In this document: positions 34,963 to 45,089 of the stretch, one piece after another | Layout: each line of letters starts with the position of its first letter | Numbering within the stretch: position 1 is the stretch's first letter | Assembly: GCF_004362525.1 (NCBI RefSeq) | Contig: NZ_SNXS01000005.1 | Location: 310,001-374,000 of the forward strand | Direction: 5' to 3' | From: Roseateles toxinivorans | GTDB taxonomy: Bacteria > Pseudomonadota > Gammaproteobacteria > Burkholderiales > Burkholderiaceae_C | DNA: 64,000 nucleotides | Position numbers and translations under genes: made by a program | The notes under the pieces: generated by a model | What the model was told of the DNA's origin: nothing | What the model saw: only the letters and a program-made list of their open reading frames with translations | The model's database searches: none

Positions 34963-35195
34963 GGAGTTCTCCATCTCGGGTTTGCCGCCAGGCTCAAGGC
35001 TACTGCGTTCCTGCAGCGGATGCCACGGATTTCTCGCCCTGCTGGCGGCCGATCTGCGGCTGCGCTTTCATGCTATGGCTGGTGCTGGGCCGTACAACTC
35101 GCCCTGACCCAAGCTCTTGCGCAGAGAGCCTTCCGAGTCGCCTGCATGGGCCGCAATGCGGTCACCCGAACGGGGTCGCCGATCCGTCAACTCTT

Positions 35196-35228
35196 TTGAC
35201 CTCGCGCAATCGGCAGTCGGTACTGCCG
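35196..35228 (+). promoter_or_regulatory. Candidate promoter with palindrome before the second PEP-CTERM gene
   Basis: TTGACC at 35196-35201 is a good -35 box; 17 bases later GGTACT (35219-35224) is a weak -10. A 7-bp palindrome CGGCAGT-CGGT-ACTGCCG (35211-35228) covers that -10 and lies 34 bases before the start at 35263. It could be an operator or a short hairpin. The rest of the 300-base divergent gap shows nothing else I can name. Confidence 0.35.
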
Positions 35229-35262
35229 CGACAGACTGCTGGGTCGATCAATGGAGCATGCG

Positions 35263-36063
35263 ATGAGTCGATCCTGCGGGGCCAAGAACTGGCTTCAGAA
35301 GTCAGCCGCCTTGGCCAGCTGCCCGGTCAATTTGATTGGCCTGTGCCTGATGGCGGCGCTGATGGCCCAGCCCGCACCGGCGGCGGCCTATGCCCAAGCG
35401 ACTGTCGAGGCCGTTGTGAAGTTTCATATCGAGACGGTGCCCGGGGTTGAATTGAGTTTTCTTGAACTGTCGACGTCGCACGTCAATTGGGGCTACGGCG
35501 TTCATAACGAGAGGTGGGCGCCGGCGGCCGTTGGCGGCGCAGGCCAGGACTTCACGGCAAACTTTTTCGCCGAATCAATTGCCACGTCGCCGCCCGAATC
35601 GTATGCATATGTGCGCCACAGTCTGGAAGGCTCGGTGTTCGCTGTGCTGAGCAATACCAGCGCGGCGGCAAAGACCGTGCGCATCGAGTCGTCTGCCACG
35701 GTGGTGTCCGATGTGACGGCCACCGGCCCGCTCGACTGGGCCCGCGTGAACTACCGCCTGAAGTTCAGCGGCCAGGGCTCTTCAGGGACCCATGTCGAGA
35801 AGATCTTTTTCGATCGTGACAGAACCGTCGCAGCAGGCGTTGGCGCTGAGGGTTGGTGGGACTTTGTCAACGACACCGTCAACAATCCCAGCTTCGAGGT
35901 CACGCTGGCCGCGGGTGAGCAGTACAGCCTGTCAAACGATGGCACGGTACTTGTAGCCGAGGCTTTTTCGGCGCCGGTGCCTGAACCCGCATCAGCCTGG
36001 CTTTGGGGGCTTGGCTTGCTCGGCATCGCCTGTTGCCGCAAGGCATGTCTCGGACGCGACTGA
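35263..36063 (+). CDS. PEP-CTERM protein of unknown function
   Basis: A 266-residue secreted protein. An N-terminal signal (LIGLCLMAALMAQPAPAAA) precedes a beta-rich domain without a family I recognise. The C-terminus is VPEPASAWLWGLGLLGIACC followed by a basic tail, a standard PEP-CTERM tag. The start at 35263 is set by GGAG six bases upstream; the ATG at 35251 overlaps that ribosome site. The domain ends with FEVTLAAGEQYSLSNDGTV, resembling matrix-associated PEP-CTERM proteins. Base composition (more A/T-rich codons) differs a little from neighbours, which may indicate more recent acquisition. Confidence 0.8.
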   Translation: MSRSCGAKNWLQKSAALASCPVNLIGLCLMAALMAQPAPAAAYAQATVEAVVKFHIETVPGVELSFLELSTSHVNWGYGVHNERWAPAAVGGAGQDFTANFFAESIATSPPESYAYVRHSLEGSVFAVLSNTSAAAKTVRIESSATVVSDVTATGPLDWARVNYRLKFSGQGSSGTHVEKIFFDRDRTVAAGVGAEGWWDFVNDTVNNPSFEVTLAAGEQYSLSNDGTVLVAEAFSAPVPEPASAWLWGLGLLGIACCRKACLGRD

Positions 36064-36069
36064 GGCAGC

Positions 36070-36978
36070 TCAGCGCCCTTCACCCAGCGCCGCCCTGACC
36101 CTGGCGTCCGGCGAACGGGCGGCATACGCCTCGGCCGTCAGGCCCAGCCTATCCACCCGCGTGCGTGAAGCGGAACGGGCCAGCAGCTCGGTGATCAGCT
36201 CGGGGCGGGCTTCGATGGCGGCATGCATCAGCGGCGTACGGCCCAGCGCATCGGTGGCGTCGACTTCGAGGCCGGCCTCCAGGGCGGCGCGCAGCCCGGC
36301 ACGGTCGTCGCTGCGTATCAGCGCCACCCAGCTGGGCTCCGGCGGCGCTTGCAACGCAGCAGCGCCGGAGGGCACGGCCAGCGTCTCGGCTCTTCGGCGC
36401 ATGGCAGCCGTCGGCGCAGCGGGCGCTGGGGCCAGGTCGCGCGTTGGTGCTGCCGTCGCGGGTGCCGGCGCCTGAGCAACCGTGACGTCGGCCGGCGCAG
36501 CGGGTGCTGGTTCAAGCTCTGCGACCGGCGGCGCGGCTGCCAGCACTTCGGGGGCTTGAGTCTTGGCCCTTGAGTCGGAGCGGGCGGCGGCGCGAGGCGG
36601 ACTTGCCTCAACCACCGGCCGGGGCGCCTGCACAGCCTCCGGCGCAGGCGTGGGCGCTGCCGCCACCTTCGCACCATCCATCGATGCCCCGGCCAGCGGT
36701 TCAGCATCCCGGTCCAGGCCCAGCTGCCAGACCAGGCCGGCCGACAACACCAGGGCCAGGGCCGAGCCGCCCAGCATCAACCACAAGGGCCGGTTGGCAG
36801 CGGGCGCCGATATGCGCTCCTGGCGCCGGGCCGTCTCGAGGGCCGCCACCTCGGCCAGCACGGCGCCGCGGCGGCGTCGACGATCGGCGTCATCGAGCCC
36901 GGCTTCGGTCTCCAGCGCCTGGCGGTAGGCCCGCTCCAGCGGGCCCGGCAGGACTTCGGTCACTTCAGGTTCAGACAT
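36070..36978 (-). CDS. Membrane protein with C-terminal ankyrin repeats, candidate anti-sigma factor
   Basis: A 302-residue protein. Residues 1 to about 62 are charged and helical (cytoplasmic). One membrane helix follows (LWLMLGGSALALVLSAGLVW, about 65-84). Residues about 95-215 are a Pro/Ala-rich spacer. The C-terminal 90 residues contain ankyrin-like repeats (LIRSDDRAGLRAALEAGLEV, GRTPLMHAAIEARPELITEL). The start overlaps the end of the ECF sigma gene by eight bases. A cytoplasmic N-domain plus one membrane helix directly after an ECF sigma gene is the usual anti-sigma arrangement, so that role is inferred; the periplasmic ankyrin domain as sensor would be unusual. Confidence 0.7.
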   Translation of the reverse strand: MSEPEVTEVLPGPLERAYRQALETEAGLDDADRRRRRGAVLAEVAALETARRQERISAPAANRPLWLMLGGSALALVLSAGLVWQLGLDRDAEPLAGASMDGAKVAAAPTPAPEAVQAPRPVVEASPPRAAARSDSRAKTQAPEVLAAAPPVAELEPAPAAPADVTVAQAPAPATAAPTRDLAPAPAAPTAAMRRRAETLAVPSGAAALQAPPEPSWVALIRSDDRAGLRAALEAGLEVDATDALGRTPLMHAAIEARPELITELLARSASRTRVDRLGLTAEAYAARSPDARVRAALGEGR

Positions 36979-37564
36979 GCTGGGGCCTCCACGCTCTCAG
37001 ATCGGCCCGCAGGGCCTCGCGGGCATAGCGCAACCGGCTCTTGGCCGTCTCCAGGCCGACGCCGGTGATGCCGGCCACCTCGTTCAGGCTGAGATCCATC
37101 TGCGCAAACAGCACAAAGGTCTCGCGCTGCGCCTCGGGCAGGGCCTCCACGGCGCGCAGCAGTTCGTCGGACAGCTGGCGGCTCTCCAGCACCCGCTCGG
37201 GCAGGCGCGACAGCGTGTCGGAGAAGTCGGCCAGGCTGAGGCCGAGGTCATCGGCGCGTTGCTCGGCTGCAGACTTGTCGGCACGGAAGTGGTCCATGAC
37301 CTTGTTGCGGGCGATCGTGAACAGCCAGGTGACGAAGCGTGCCTTGCCGGCGTCGAAGGACGCCGCACTCCTGGCCACCGCGACCCAGCAGTCCTGATGC
37401 AGATCCTCCGCAAGGTTCACCGCGTCGCGCCCCAGCAATCTGCCGATGAAGCCGAAGACCTGGCGGTCATGGCGGTCGTACAGCCGGGCGAAGGCCTGCT
37501 GATCCCCGCCCAGATAGGCGGCGAGCAGTTGGGCGTCGGTTGGCTGTGACGACGGGGCTGGCAT
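36971..37564 (-). CDS. ECF-type RNA polymerase sigma factor
   Basis: A 197-residue sigma-70 family protein. Region 2 covers DRQVFGFIGRLL to FVTWLFTIARNKVMDHFR (about residues 28-95), with the -10-binding DLHQDCWVAVAR segment. Region 4 is LPEAQRETFVLFAQMDLSLNEVAGITG to KSRLRYAREALR (about 140-190). Regions 1 and 3 are absent, as in ECF sigmas. It lies 9 bases after the lipoprotein gene and overlaps the ankyrin membrane protein gene, so the three form one operon. Its target promoters are not identifiable here. Confidence 0.9.
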   Translation of the reverse strand: MPAPSSQPTDAQLLAAYLGGDQQAFARLYDRHDRQVFGFIGRLLGRDAVNLAEDLHQDCWVAVARSAASFDAGKARFVTWLFTIARNKVMDHFRADKSAAEQRADDLGLSLADFSDTLSRLPERVLESRQLSDELLRAVEALPEAQRETFVLFAQMDLSLNEVAGITGVGLETAKSRLRYAREALRADLRAWRPQHV

Positions 37565-37573
37565 GAGCCGATG

Positions 37574-38437
37574 CTAGCGGCTCGGTGGATCCGGCACATA
37601 GCCGTTGTCACTCACCGGAAAGGGCCGGGGCCGGCTGGGCCGGATCTGCGCCCAGCGCGACGGCACGATGCCGGCGGCCACCAGGCGATCCAGGCTGTCG
37701 TACTCGAGCTGAACCACGCTCTGCGGGCGGCTGCTGGCCCGCTCGAAGCGGGTGTGGCTGGTGTAGGAGGTCTCGCGCTCGCCATGGGCCGTGCCCAGCT
37801 TGGCCGCGGCCTCCTGGCGCGGCGCGGACTTCTCCTGCATCGCGGTGGCACCGGCCATCGGTGCTGCCGAGGGTGCCGGCGCGGCGCGATCCCGCGCCTC
37901 GGCATCGGACCTGAGCAGCGGCGGCGATTCGATCACCGGCGGCGGCACCGCCTTCTCGCGAAAAGCGGCCACGCCGATCACGCCCACATGGCCGGGCCGG
38001 CCGGTCTGCGCCGCATAGGACTGCGTGATGGCCGCGAACTGGAAGGCCGCCACCTCGGCATCGCTCTTGCGCCAGCCGCGGATGTCATAGCTCTCATAGG
38101 GCGCCAGCACATAACCGGTCTGTGCCCAGCCAGCCGTCTGCCCCGAAATGACGTTGATGCCGTCCACCGACAGCACGGCCAGCACCCGCCCGCCAGTCAG
38201 ATTGCGCAGGCGCAGCGCATAGCGGGCGCCGGGCCGGCCGGCGACGTACTGGCGTTGGTCTTTGGCATAGACCGGCAACAGCTGATCGGCGTCGCGGTCG
38301 AAGACTTCCAGCGAGACCAGATTCTCCTGGGCCAGCGCCGGGGCGCTGCAGCCTGCCAGCAGCAGGCCGGCGAGACCGAGGGCCGAGACAGTAAAGCGGC
38401 GGCGGGCCGGTTGAATCGATGAGGTGGTGGTGCGCAT
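37574..38437 (-). CDS. Lipoprotein of unknown function, first gene of the sigma operon
   Basis: A 287-residue protein with a basic start, hydrophobic stretch and lipobox LLLAGC (Cys near residue 30), so it should be a lipoprotein. Residues about 40-160 form one domain with YALRLRNLTGGRVLAVLSVDG and YESYDIRGWRK. The rest is Ala/Pro/Glu-rich low complexity and then a short C-terminal part (LEYDSLDRLVAAGIVP). I recognise no function. It heads the lipoprotein – ECF sigma – ankyrin operon and may be the envelope sensor or a main target of that sigma factor; both are inference. Confidence 0.75.
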   Translation of the reverse strand: MRTTTSSIQPARRRFTVSALGLAGLLLAGCSAPALAQENLVSLEVFDRDADQLLPVYAKDQRQYVAGRPGARYALRLRNLTGGRVLAVLSVDGINVISGQTAGWAQTGYVLAPYESYDIRGWRKSDAEVAAFQFAAITQSYAAQTGRPGHVGVIGVAAFREKAVPPPVIESPPLLRSDAEARDRAAPAPSAAPMAGATAMQEKSAPRQEAAAKLGTAHGERETSYTSHTRFERASSRPQSVVQLEYDSLDRLVAAGIVPSRWAQIRPSRPRPFPVSDNGYVPDPPSR

Positions 38438-38505
38438 GATGACCCCGTTTGAGTGGCTGACCTGTGCTTGTACGCAGGCTGTTGCCGAACGGGGTTAAAA
38501 CACGT

Positions 38506-39885
38506 TCACTCGCCCCACAAATCTTTCATCGCCTGCGCAAAGTCACCGTTGATGCGGTCTTGATCCAGATGCCGGCCCCCGGCCAGCACCTGCCGTCCGG
38601 CCACGAACACATCGCTGATCGCCTCGCCCTGCGATGCGAACACCAGAGCATCGAGCAGATGGCTGGCGGGCATGCCCAGCAGGCCGCTGTGCTGGGTGTC
38701 CAGCACCAGGAAGTCGGCGCGGGCACCAGTGGTCAGGCCCCAACTGGCAAAGCCCGCCGGCGCGGCGCTGCCCGCTCGCGAGGCTTCGAACAGGCGTGCG
38801 GCCGTCGACGGTTCGCGGCCCGGTGCGGCGGCGACATTGCGCTGCTGCAGGCCCAGGCGCTGGCCATACTCCAGCCAGCGCAGCTCTTCGACCCAGCCGC
38901 GGGTGACATGGCTGTCCGAGCCCAGGCTCACCGACACACCGGCCTCCAGCCAGCCGCGCAGGTCGCACAGGCCGTCGCCGAGATTGCCCTCTGTGCCGGG
39001 GCAGATCACGACGCCGGCGCCAGCGGCTGCCACGGCTGCGATCTCCTCGGGCGTGCTGTGCGTGGCATGCACCAATTGCCAGCGCGCATCGGGGGCGAAG
39101 GCATTGCACAGCCATTGCATCGGCCGCTGGCCGGTGGCAGCCAGGCAGTCGCGCACCTCCTGCTGCTGCTCGCTGATGTGGATGTGGATGGGCACTGACG
39201 CATCGCCGACCAGGGCCTGCAGCTCGCGGATGTCTTCGGCGTGGGCGGCGCGCAGCGAATGCAGGGCCACACCGGCATTCAGCAGCGGCCGGCCGGCCGC
39301 GTTGAGCGCACAGCTGGCGCGCCAGATCCAGGCCGCGTCGGTGGCGAAGCGGCTCTGGTCCTCGCGCAGGCCGATCTGGGTGAATCCGGCATGGGCGTAG
39401 AGCACGGGCAGCATCGTCAGGCCCAGGCCGGCATCGGCCGCGGCATCGGCCAGCGCCCAGCTCATGGCCAGCTCATCAGGGTAGGCCGCGCCATCGGGCT
39501 GGTGCTGCAGATAGTGGAACTCGCAGACCTGTGTGTAGCCGCCACGCAGCAGCTCCAGATAGAGCTGGGCGGCGATGGCGCGCAGCTGCTCGGGCGTGAC
39601 GCGCAGCGCGCAGCCATACATCCGATCCCGCCAGGACCAGAAGTCGTCGCTGGCGCTGTCGCGCCGCTCGGCCAAACCGGCGAAGGCGCGCTGGAAGGCA
39701 TGGCTGTGGGCATCGACCAGGCTGGGCAACACCGGCCCCTGCAAGCGCTGCGCCTGCGCCGGTGCCTCGACCTCGGGCGTGAAGGCCAGCCAGCGGCCCT
39801 GGCCATCAGCCTCCATCAGCACGCGGCGCTGCCATTGGCCGTCTATCCAGGCCAGTGGCGCCCAATAGGCGACGGCCGCACTCAT
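38506..39885 (-). CDS. hutF: Formimidoylglutamate deiminase
   Basis: A 459-residue amidohydrolase. The metal-binding LVDAHSHAFQRAF (about residue 53) and later HIHISEQQQEV, LVHATHSTPEE and SLGSDSHVTRGW are conserved HutF positions. It converts N-formimidoyl-glutamate to N-formylglutamate and ammonia, the fourth step of histidine breakdown in the five-step pathway. The start at 39885 gives a four-base ATGA overlap with hutG. It is the last gene of the leftward hutC-D-I-G-F operon. Confidence 0.93.
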   Translation of the reverse strand: MSAAVAYWAPLAWIDGQWQRRVLMEADGQGRWLAFTPEVEAPAQAQRLQGPVLPSLVDAHSHAFQRAFAGLAERRDSASDDFWSWRDRMYGCALRVTPEQLRAIAAQLYLELLRGGYTQVCEFHYLQHQPDGAAYPDELAMSWALADAAADAGLGLTMLPVLYAHAGFTQIGLREDQSRFATDAAWIWRASCALNAAGRPLLNAGVALHSLRAAHAEDIRELQALVGDASVPIHIHISEQQQEVRDCLAATGQRPMQWLCNAFAPDARWQLVHATHSTPEEIAAVAAAGAGVVICPGTEGNLGDGLCDLRGWLEAGVSVSLGSDSHVTRGWVEELRWLEYGQRLGLQQRNVAAAPGREPSTAARLFEASRAGSAAPAGFASWGLTTGARADFLVLDTQHSGLLGMPASHLLDALVFASQGEAISDVFVAGRQVLAGGRHLDQDRINGDFAQAMKDLWGE

Positions 39886-40679
39886 ACCGCGGGTTTCCAG
39901 TTCACCATCGTCTCCAGCAGGCGCTTCAGCAGCGGCTGCACGCGCGCTGCGATCGCCTCGTCGTAGGCATAGGGTGCCTGCTCCTGCATATAGGTGCTCC
40001 AGCACATCTCAAGCTGTACCGTGTGGATGCCCTGCTCGGGCTGACCGTAGTGGCGCGTGATGTAGCCGCCCTTGAAGCGACCGTTGACTATCGTGGTGTA
40101 GTCGCCCTGCCCGGCCAGCACGGCGGCCAGTTGCGCGGTCAGGCCCGCATCGCAGCTGCGGCCATCGGCCGTGCCCAGGTTCAGGTCGGGCAGCTTGCCT
40201 TCGAACAACCAGGGCAGCACGCTCTTGATGCTGTGCGCATCGAACAGCACCACATGGCCATGGGCGACGCGCAGCCGGTGCAGCTCACCCTGCAGCGCCT
40301 GGTGGTAGGGCTGCCAGAAGCGCTCGCGGCGGCGCATCTTCTCATCGGCATCGGGCACCTGGCCGTCCAGGTACAGCGGATCACCGGTGAAGAAGCGGGT
40401 CGGGCACAGCTCGGTGTTCGAGGCGCCGGGGTACATCGGCGTGTCCTCGGGCGGGCGGTTCAGGTCGATCACATAGCGTGAGTAGTTCGGCACGATCACG
40501 CTGGCGCCCAGCTCAGCGGCAAAGCCATAGAGGCGCTCGAGGTGCCAGTCGGTGTCTTCGGTCGCCAGCGCGCGAGGCTGGTAGCGGCCGCGCAGCTCGT
40601 CGGGGATCAAGGTGCCGACATGGGGCATGCTGACCAGCAGCGGCGCGCTGCCGGGATGGAGGGTGAATACGTCGCTCAT
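39882..40679 (-). CDS. hutG: N-formylglutamate deformylase
   Basis: A 265-residue enzyme. The N-terminus [13 protein letters not shown], then [25 protein letters not shown] and the C-terminal [15 protein letters not shown] are typical of the deformylase HutG, not of the arginase-like formiminoglutamase with the same symbol. It splits N-formylglutamate into glutamate and formate, completing the pathway after HutF. It overlaps hutI and hutF by four bases each. Confidence 0.93.
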   Translation of the reverse strand: MSDVFTLHPGSAPLLVSMPHVGTLIPDELRGRYQPRALATEDTDWHLERLYGFAAELGASVIVPNYSRYVIDLNRPPEDTPMYPGASNTELCPTRFFTGDPLYLDGQVPDADEKMRRRERFWQPYHQALQGELHRLRVAHGHVVLFDAHSIKSVLPWLFEGKLPDLNLGTADGRSCDAGLTAQLAAVLAGQGDYTTIVNGRFKGGYITRHYGQPEQGIHTVQLEMCWSTYMQEQAPYAYDEAIAARVQPLLKRLLETMVNWKPAV

Positions 40680-41920
40680 GCGGCAACTCCTTGAGGATCG
40701 GAAAAGACAGCGGTCACCTGGCCTCCTCGCACCACCTGCAGCAGCGGATTGCGGCCGAAGAAATAGGCCAGCTCGTTCGGGTGGGCAATGTCCCAGACGC
40801 AGAAGTCGGCGCGTGCGCCGGCCTGCAGCACACCCACCTCCCCGGCCAGGCCCAGCGCCTGGGCGGCATGTACCGTGACGCCGCGCAGCGCCTCCTCGGG
40901 CGTCAGCCGGAACAGCGTGCAAGCCATGTTCAGCATCAGCAGCAGCGACAAGGTCGGCGAGGTGCCGGGGTTGTGGTCGGTCGAAAGCGCCATCGGCACG
41001 CCAGCCTCGCGCAAGGCGGCAATCGGCGGCAACTTGGTCTCGCGCAGGAAGTAGTAGGCGCCAGGCAGGAGCACGGCCACCGTGCCACTGCGGGCCATCG
41101 CCGCCACGCCCTCGGGCGACAGATGCTCCAGATGGTCGCAGGACAGCGCACCGAACTCGCAGGCCAGCTGCGTGCCGCCCTGGTCGCTGAGCTGCTCGGC
41201 ATGGAGCTTGACCGGCAGCTCAAGCGCGCGAGCCGCCTCGAACACCTGGCGCGTCTGTGCCGGCGTGAAGCCTATGCCCTCGCAGAAGGCATCGACGGCA
41301 TCGACCAGACCCTGGGCCTTCAGCGCCGGCATCCATGCGCAGACGGCATCGACGTAATCCGGCTGCCGGCCTTCGAACTCGGGCGGCACGGCGTGCGCTC
41401 CAAGGAAGGTGGTGCGCACCGTCACAGGCTGAGTCAGCTGCAGATGGCGGGCCACGTGCAGGCAGCGAGCTTCGGTCTCCAGGTTCAGGCCGTAGCCGGA
41501 CTTGATCTCTATCGTCGTCACGCCCTCGGCCAGCAGCGGCTGCAGGCGCTTCAGCGCCAAGGCATACAGCTCGTCCTCGCTGGCGGCACGGGTCGCCGCC
41601 ACGGTGGAGCGGATGCCACCACCGGCGCGGGCGATCTCTTCGTAGCTGGCGCCCTGCAGCCGCAGCTCGAACTCGCGGGAGCGCATGCCGCCATAGACCA
41701 GATGGGTGTGGCAATCGATCAGGCCCGGCGTGACGCAGGCGCCGCCCAGGTCGGTGACGGTGCCGGTGGCCCGCTTCAGTTCCGGCGGCAGATCGGCCTC
41801 GGCACCGACCCAGACAATGCGCTCGTCTTCGGCGACCAGGGCGCCGTTCTCTATCCACCCCCAGGGCTGATCTCCAGCCATCGTGGCCAGGCGCGCATTG
41901 CGCCACAAGGTCGTCGTCAT
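40676..41920 (-). CDS. hutI: Imidazolonepropionase
   Basis: A 414-residue amidohydrolase of normal length. Metal and substrate motifs are visible: [15 protein letters not shown] (about residue 66), [36 protein letters not shown] and [10 protein letters not shown]. It hydrolyses 4-imidazolone-5-propanoate to N-formimidoyl-glutamate, the third step. The start at 41920 (MTTTLWRN) gives the ATGA overlap with hutD; a longer frame upstream lies inside hutD. Confidence 0.94.
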   Translation of the reverse strand: MTTTLWRNARLATMAGDQPWGWIENGALVAEDERIVWVGAEADLPPELKRATGTVTDLGGACVTPGLIDCHTHLVYGGMRSREFELRLQGASYEEIARAGGGIRSTVAATRAASEDELYALALKRLQPLLAEGVTTIEIKSGYGLNLETEARCLHVARHLQLTQPVTVRTTFLGAHAVPPEFEGRQPDYVDAVCAWMPALKAQGLVDAVDAFCEGIGFTPAQTRQVFEAARALELPVKLHAEQLSDQGGTQLACEFGALSCDHLEHLSPEGVAAMARSGTVAVLLPGAYYFLRETKLPPIAALREAGVPMALSTDHNPGTSPTLSLLLMLNMACTLFRLTPEEALRGVTVHAAQALGLAGEVGVLQAGARADFCVWDIAHPNELAYFFGRNPLLQVVRGGQVTAVFSDPQGVAA

Positions 41921-42501
41921 GCAGAAGTCTCCGTTGAGTTCAGGCTGACTTGCATCCACCAGCCGCGCGCAGCCGGGTCGGTCAGCTCGGCCTGCCAGTT
42001 TGTGATCGTGCTGCTCCAGACCAGGCTCAGCGGTGGCACGTCCAACCAGGCGCCGCCCGGCTCGCGCACATGGCCGCCGGCCTGCATGAACAGCCCGGTC
42101 CAGTCGGCCTGTGGCCAGCCCACGGCGGCTTCCTTGGCAGGCCAGACATGCACCCTGGCCAGGCTGCGCCTGACCATCAGATTGAAATCGCGCGTGGCGC
42201 CGCCGACCAGCCGGCAATCGGTGGCCGACTCGCCGGCAAAGGCCAGCAGCGGGCTGTAGCCATTGAGCTCCTGCCCGGCACCGTCGATGTTCAGCATCAC
42301 GCCCTCGCCGCTGAGCACGGCGAAGAAGCGGTCGATGTCGGGGAACGATGAAAACGGTCCGTCGGCTTCGATATCGGCCACGCTGATGCGCAGTGCCCAG
42401 GCCTCGGGCCGCGGCCAGGCCAGCAGCTCGCGGGTCCAGCCGCCGCCGTTCTTCCAGCGCGTCGCCTCGGTGTTCTGTGTTGAAACGATATGCAGATTCA
42501 T
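41917..42501 (-). CDS. hutD: HutD family protein
   Basis: A 194-residue cupin-like protein. The family motif [13 protein letters not shown] (about residue 14) and [21 protein letters not shown] (two nearby segments) are clear. HutD is required for full growth on histidine in Pseudomonas and is thought to limit hut induction, possibly by binding a pathway intermediate; no enzyme activity is known. It overlaps hutC upstream and hutI downstream by four bases each. Confidence 0.9.
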   Translation of the reverse strand: MNLHIVSTQNTEATRWKNGGGWTRELLAWPRPEAWALRISVADIEADGPFSSFPDIDRFFAVLSGEGVMLNIDGAGQELNGYSPLLAFAGESATDCRLVGGATRDFNLMVRRSLARVHVWPAKEAAVGWPQADWTGLFMQAGGHVREPGGAWLDVPPLSLVWSSTITNWQAELTDPAARGWWMQVSLNSTETSA

Positions 42502-43220
42502 GGCTGAAACCGCCCTTCCAGAAAATAGCGCGAGCCCGGATGCACGAGGCGCACGGTGGTCACCGTCTGGCCGCGGCTGAAGGTGCGGCGCTTGACGACC
42601 AGGCAGGGATCGCGCCGGCCGATCTCCAGCAGTGCGGCCTCCTCGGGCGTCGGCAGCAGCGCCTCGATGGTGTAGCGCGCTTCGCTCAGCGGCGCCACGT
42701 CCAGCAGATAGTGGGTGGGCGTGGTCCGGGTGAAATCCAGGCCCAGATAGTCGGGCGCGCAGGCCGGGTTGACCAGACGGTCTTCGCACTGGATGGCGAC
42801 GCTGTTCTCCAGATGCACGATGACCGAATGGAACAGCGCCGCGCCGGCTTTCAGGCCGAAGGCCGCCGCCTGCTCGGTGGTCGCCTTGATGCGCTCCAGC
42901 CGGTGCACCCGAGCCTCATGCTGATGGCCCCGCTCGGCGATCTCGTCGTGCAGATCGCGCACGGTCAGGGTCGAGGCGATGCGGTGCAGCTGGGCCACAA
43001 AGGTGCCCACGCCCTGCATACGCTGCACCAGGCCGTCGGCCGTCAGCTCGCGCAGCGCGCGGTTCACCGTCATGCGGCTGACCTGGAATTGCTCCACCAG
43101 CTCGGCCTCCGACGGCATCAGGTCGCCGGGCCGCCAGAGCCCCGAGCTGATGCCTTCGCGCAGATGATTCTTGACCTTCAGATACTGCGGCTCGGGGCCG
43201 GCAGAAGTTTTTTTCGGCAT
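42498..43220 (-). CDS. hutC: Histidine utilisation repressor (GntR family)
   Basis: A 240-residue regulator. Residues about 15-80 are the GntR winged helix ([38 protein letters not shown]). The rest is the UTRA effector domain ([27 protein letters not shown]), which in this family binds urocanate. It should repress both hut operons until urocanate accumulates. The start at 43220 lies directly at the end of its own promoter, with no ribosome site, so the message may be nearly leaderless. A longer frame upstream crosses the operator and was rejected. Confidence 0.92.
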   Translation of the reverse strand: MPKKTSAGPEPQYLKVKNHLREGISSGLWRPGDLMPSEAELVEQFQVSRMTVNRALRELTADGLVQRMQGVGTFVAQLHRIASTLTVRDLHDEIAERGHQHEARVHRLERIKATTEQAAAFGLKAGAALFHSVIVHLENSVAIQCEDRLVNPACAPDYLGLDFTRTTPTHYLLDVAPLSEARYTIEALLPTPEEAALLEIGRRDPCLVVKRRTFSRGQTVTTVRLVHPGSRYFLEGRFQP

Positions 43221-43227
43221 GGCCGGG

Positions 43228-43263
43228 ATCGTACTTGACTGCACTTGTATAGACAAGTACATT
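43228..43263. promoter_or_regulatory. hut divergent promoters with HutC operator
   Basis: For hutU (+): TTGACT (43235-43240), a 17-base spacer, then TACATT (43258-43263). For hutC (-): TTGTCT (43256-43251), a 17-base spacer, then TACGAT (43233-43228). The palindrome CTTGTATAGACAAG (43244-43257) matches the known HutC site form (CTTGTAtgTACAAG) and fills the end of the hutU spacer while covering the hutC -35. A further half-site CTTG at 43234 is exactly 10 bases upstream, giving three half-sites one helical turn apart. Repression of both directions and autoregulation follow. Confidence 0.75.
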
Positions 43264-43277
43264 CGCCTCCATTCCAT

Positions 43278-43330
43278 CCCGGATTGCATCCGGGCTACGA
43301 ACCAGGACGTAGCCCGGATGCAATCCGGGG
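43278..43330. repeat. REP-like inverted pair in the hutU leader
   Basis: Unit A (43278-43298) and unit B (43309-43329) are exact reverse complements, giving a 21-bp stem with a 10-base loop. Each unit also holds its own small palindrome CCCGGAT-GCA-ATCCGGG. It lies between the hutU promoter and the ribosome site AGGAG (43364), so it is predicted to be in the hutU 5' leader. One of six loci of this repeat in the window. Confidence 0.9.
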
Positions 43331-43374
43331 CAATGACCGCAGATCCGTCACCGCCCCTTGTTCAGGAGCCCACC

Positions 43375-45078
<1,704 letters not shown>

Positions 45079-45089
45079 ACGAGACCAAG

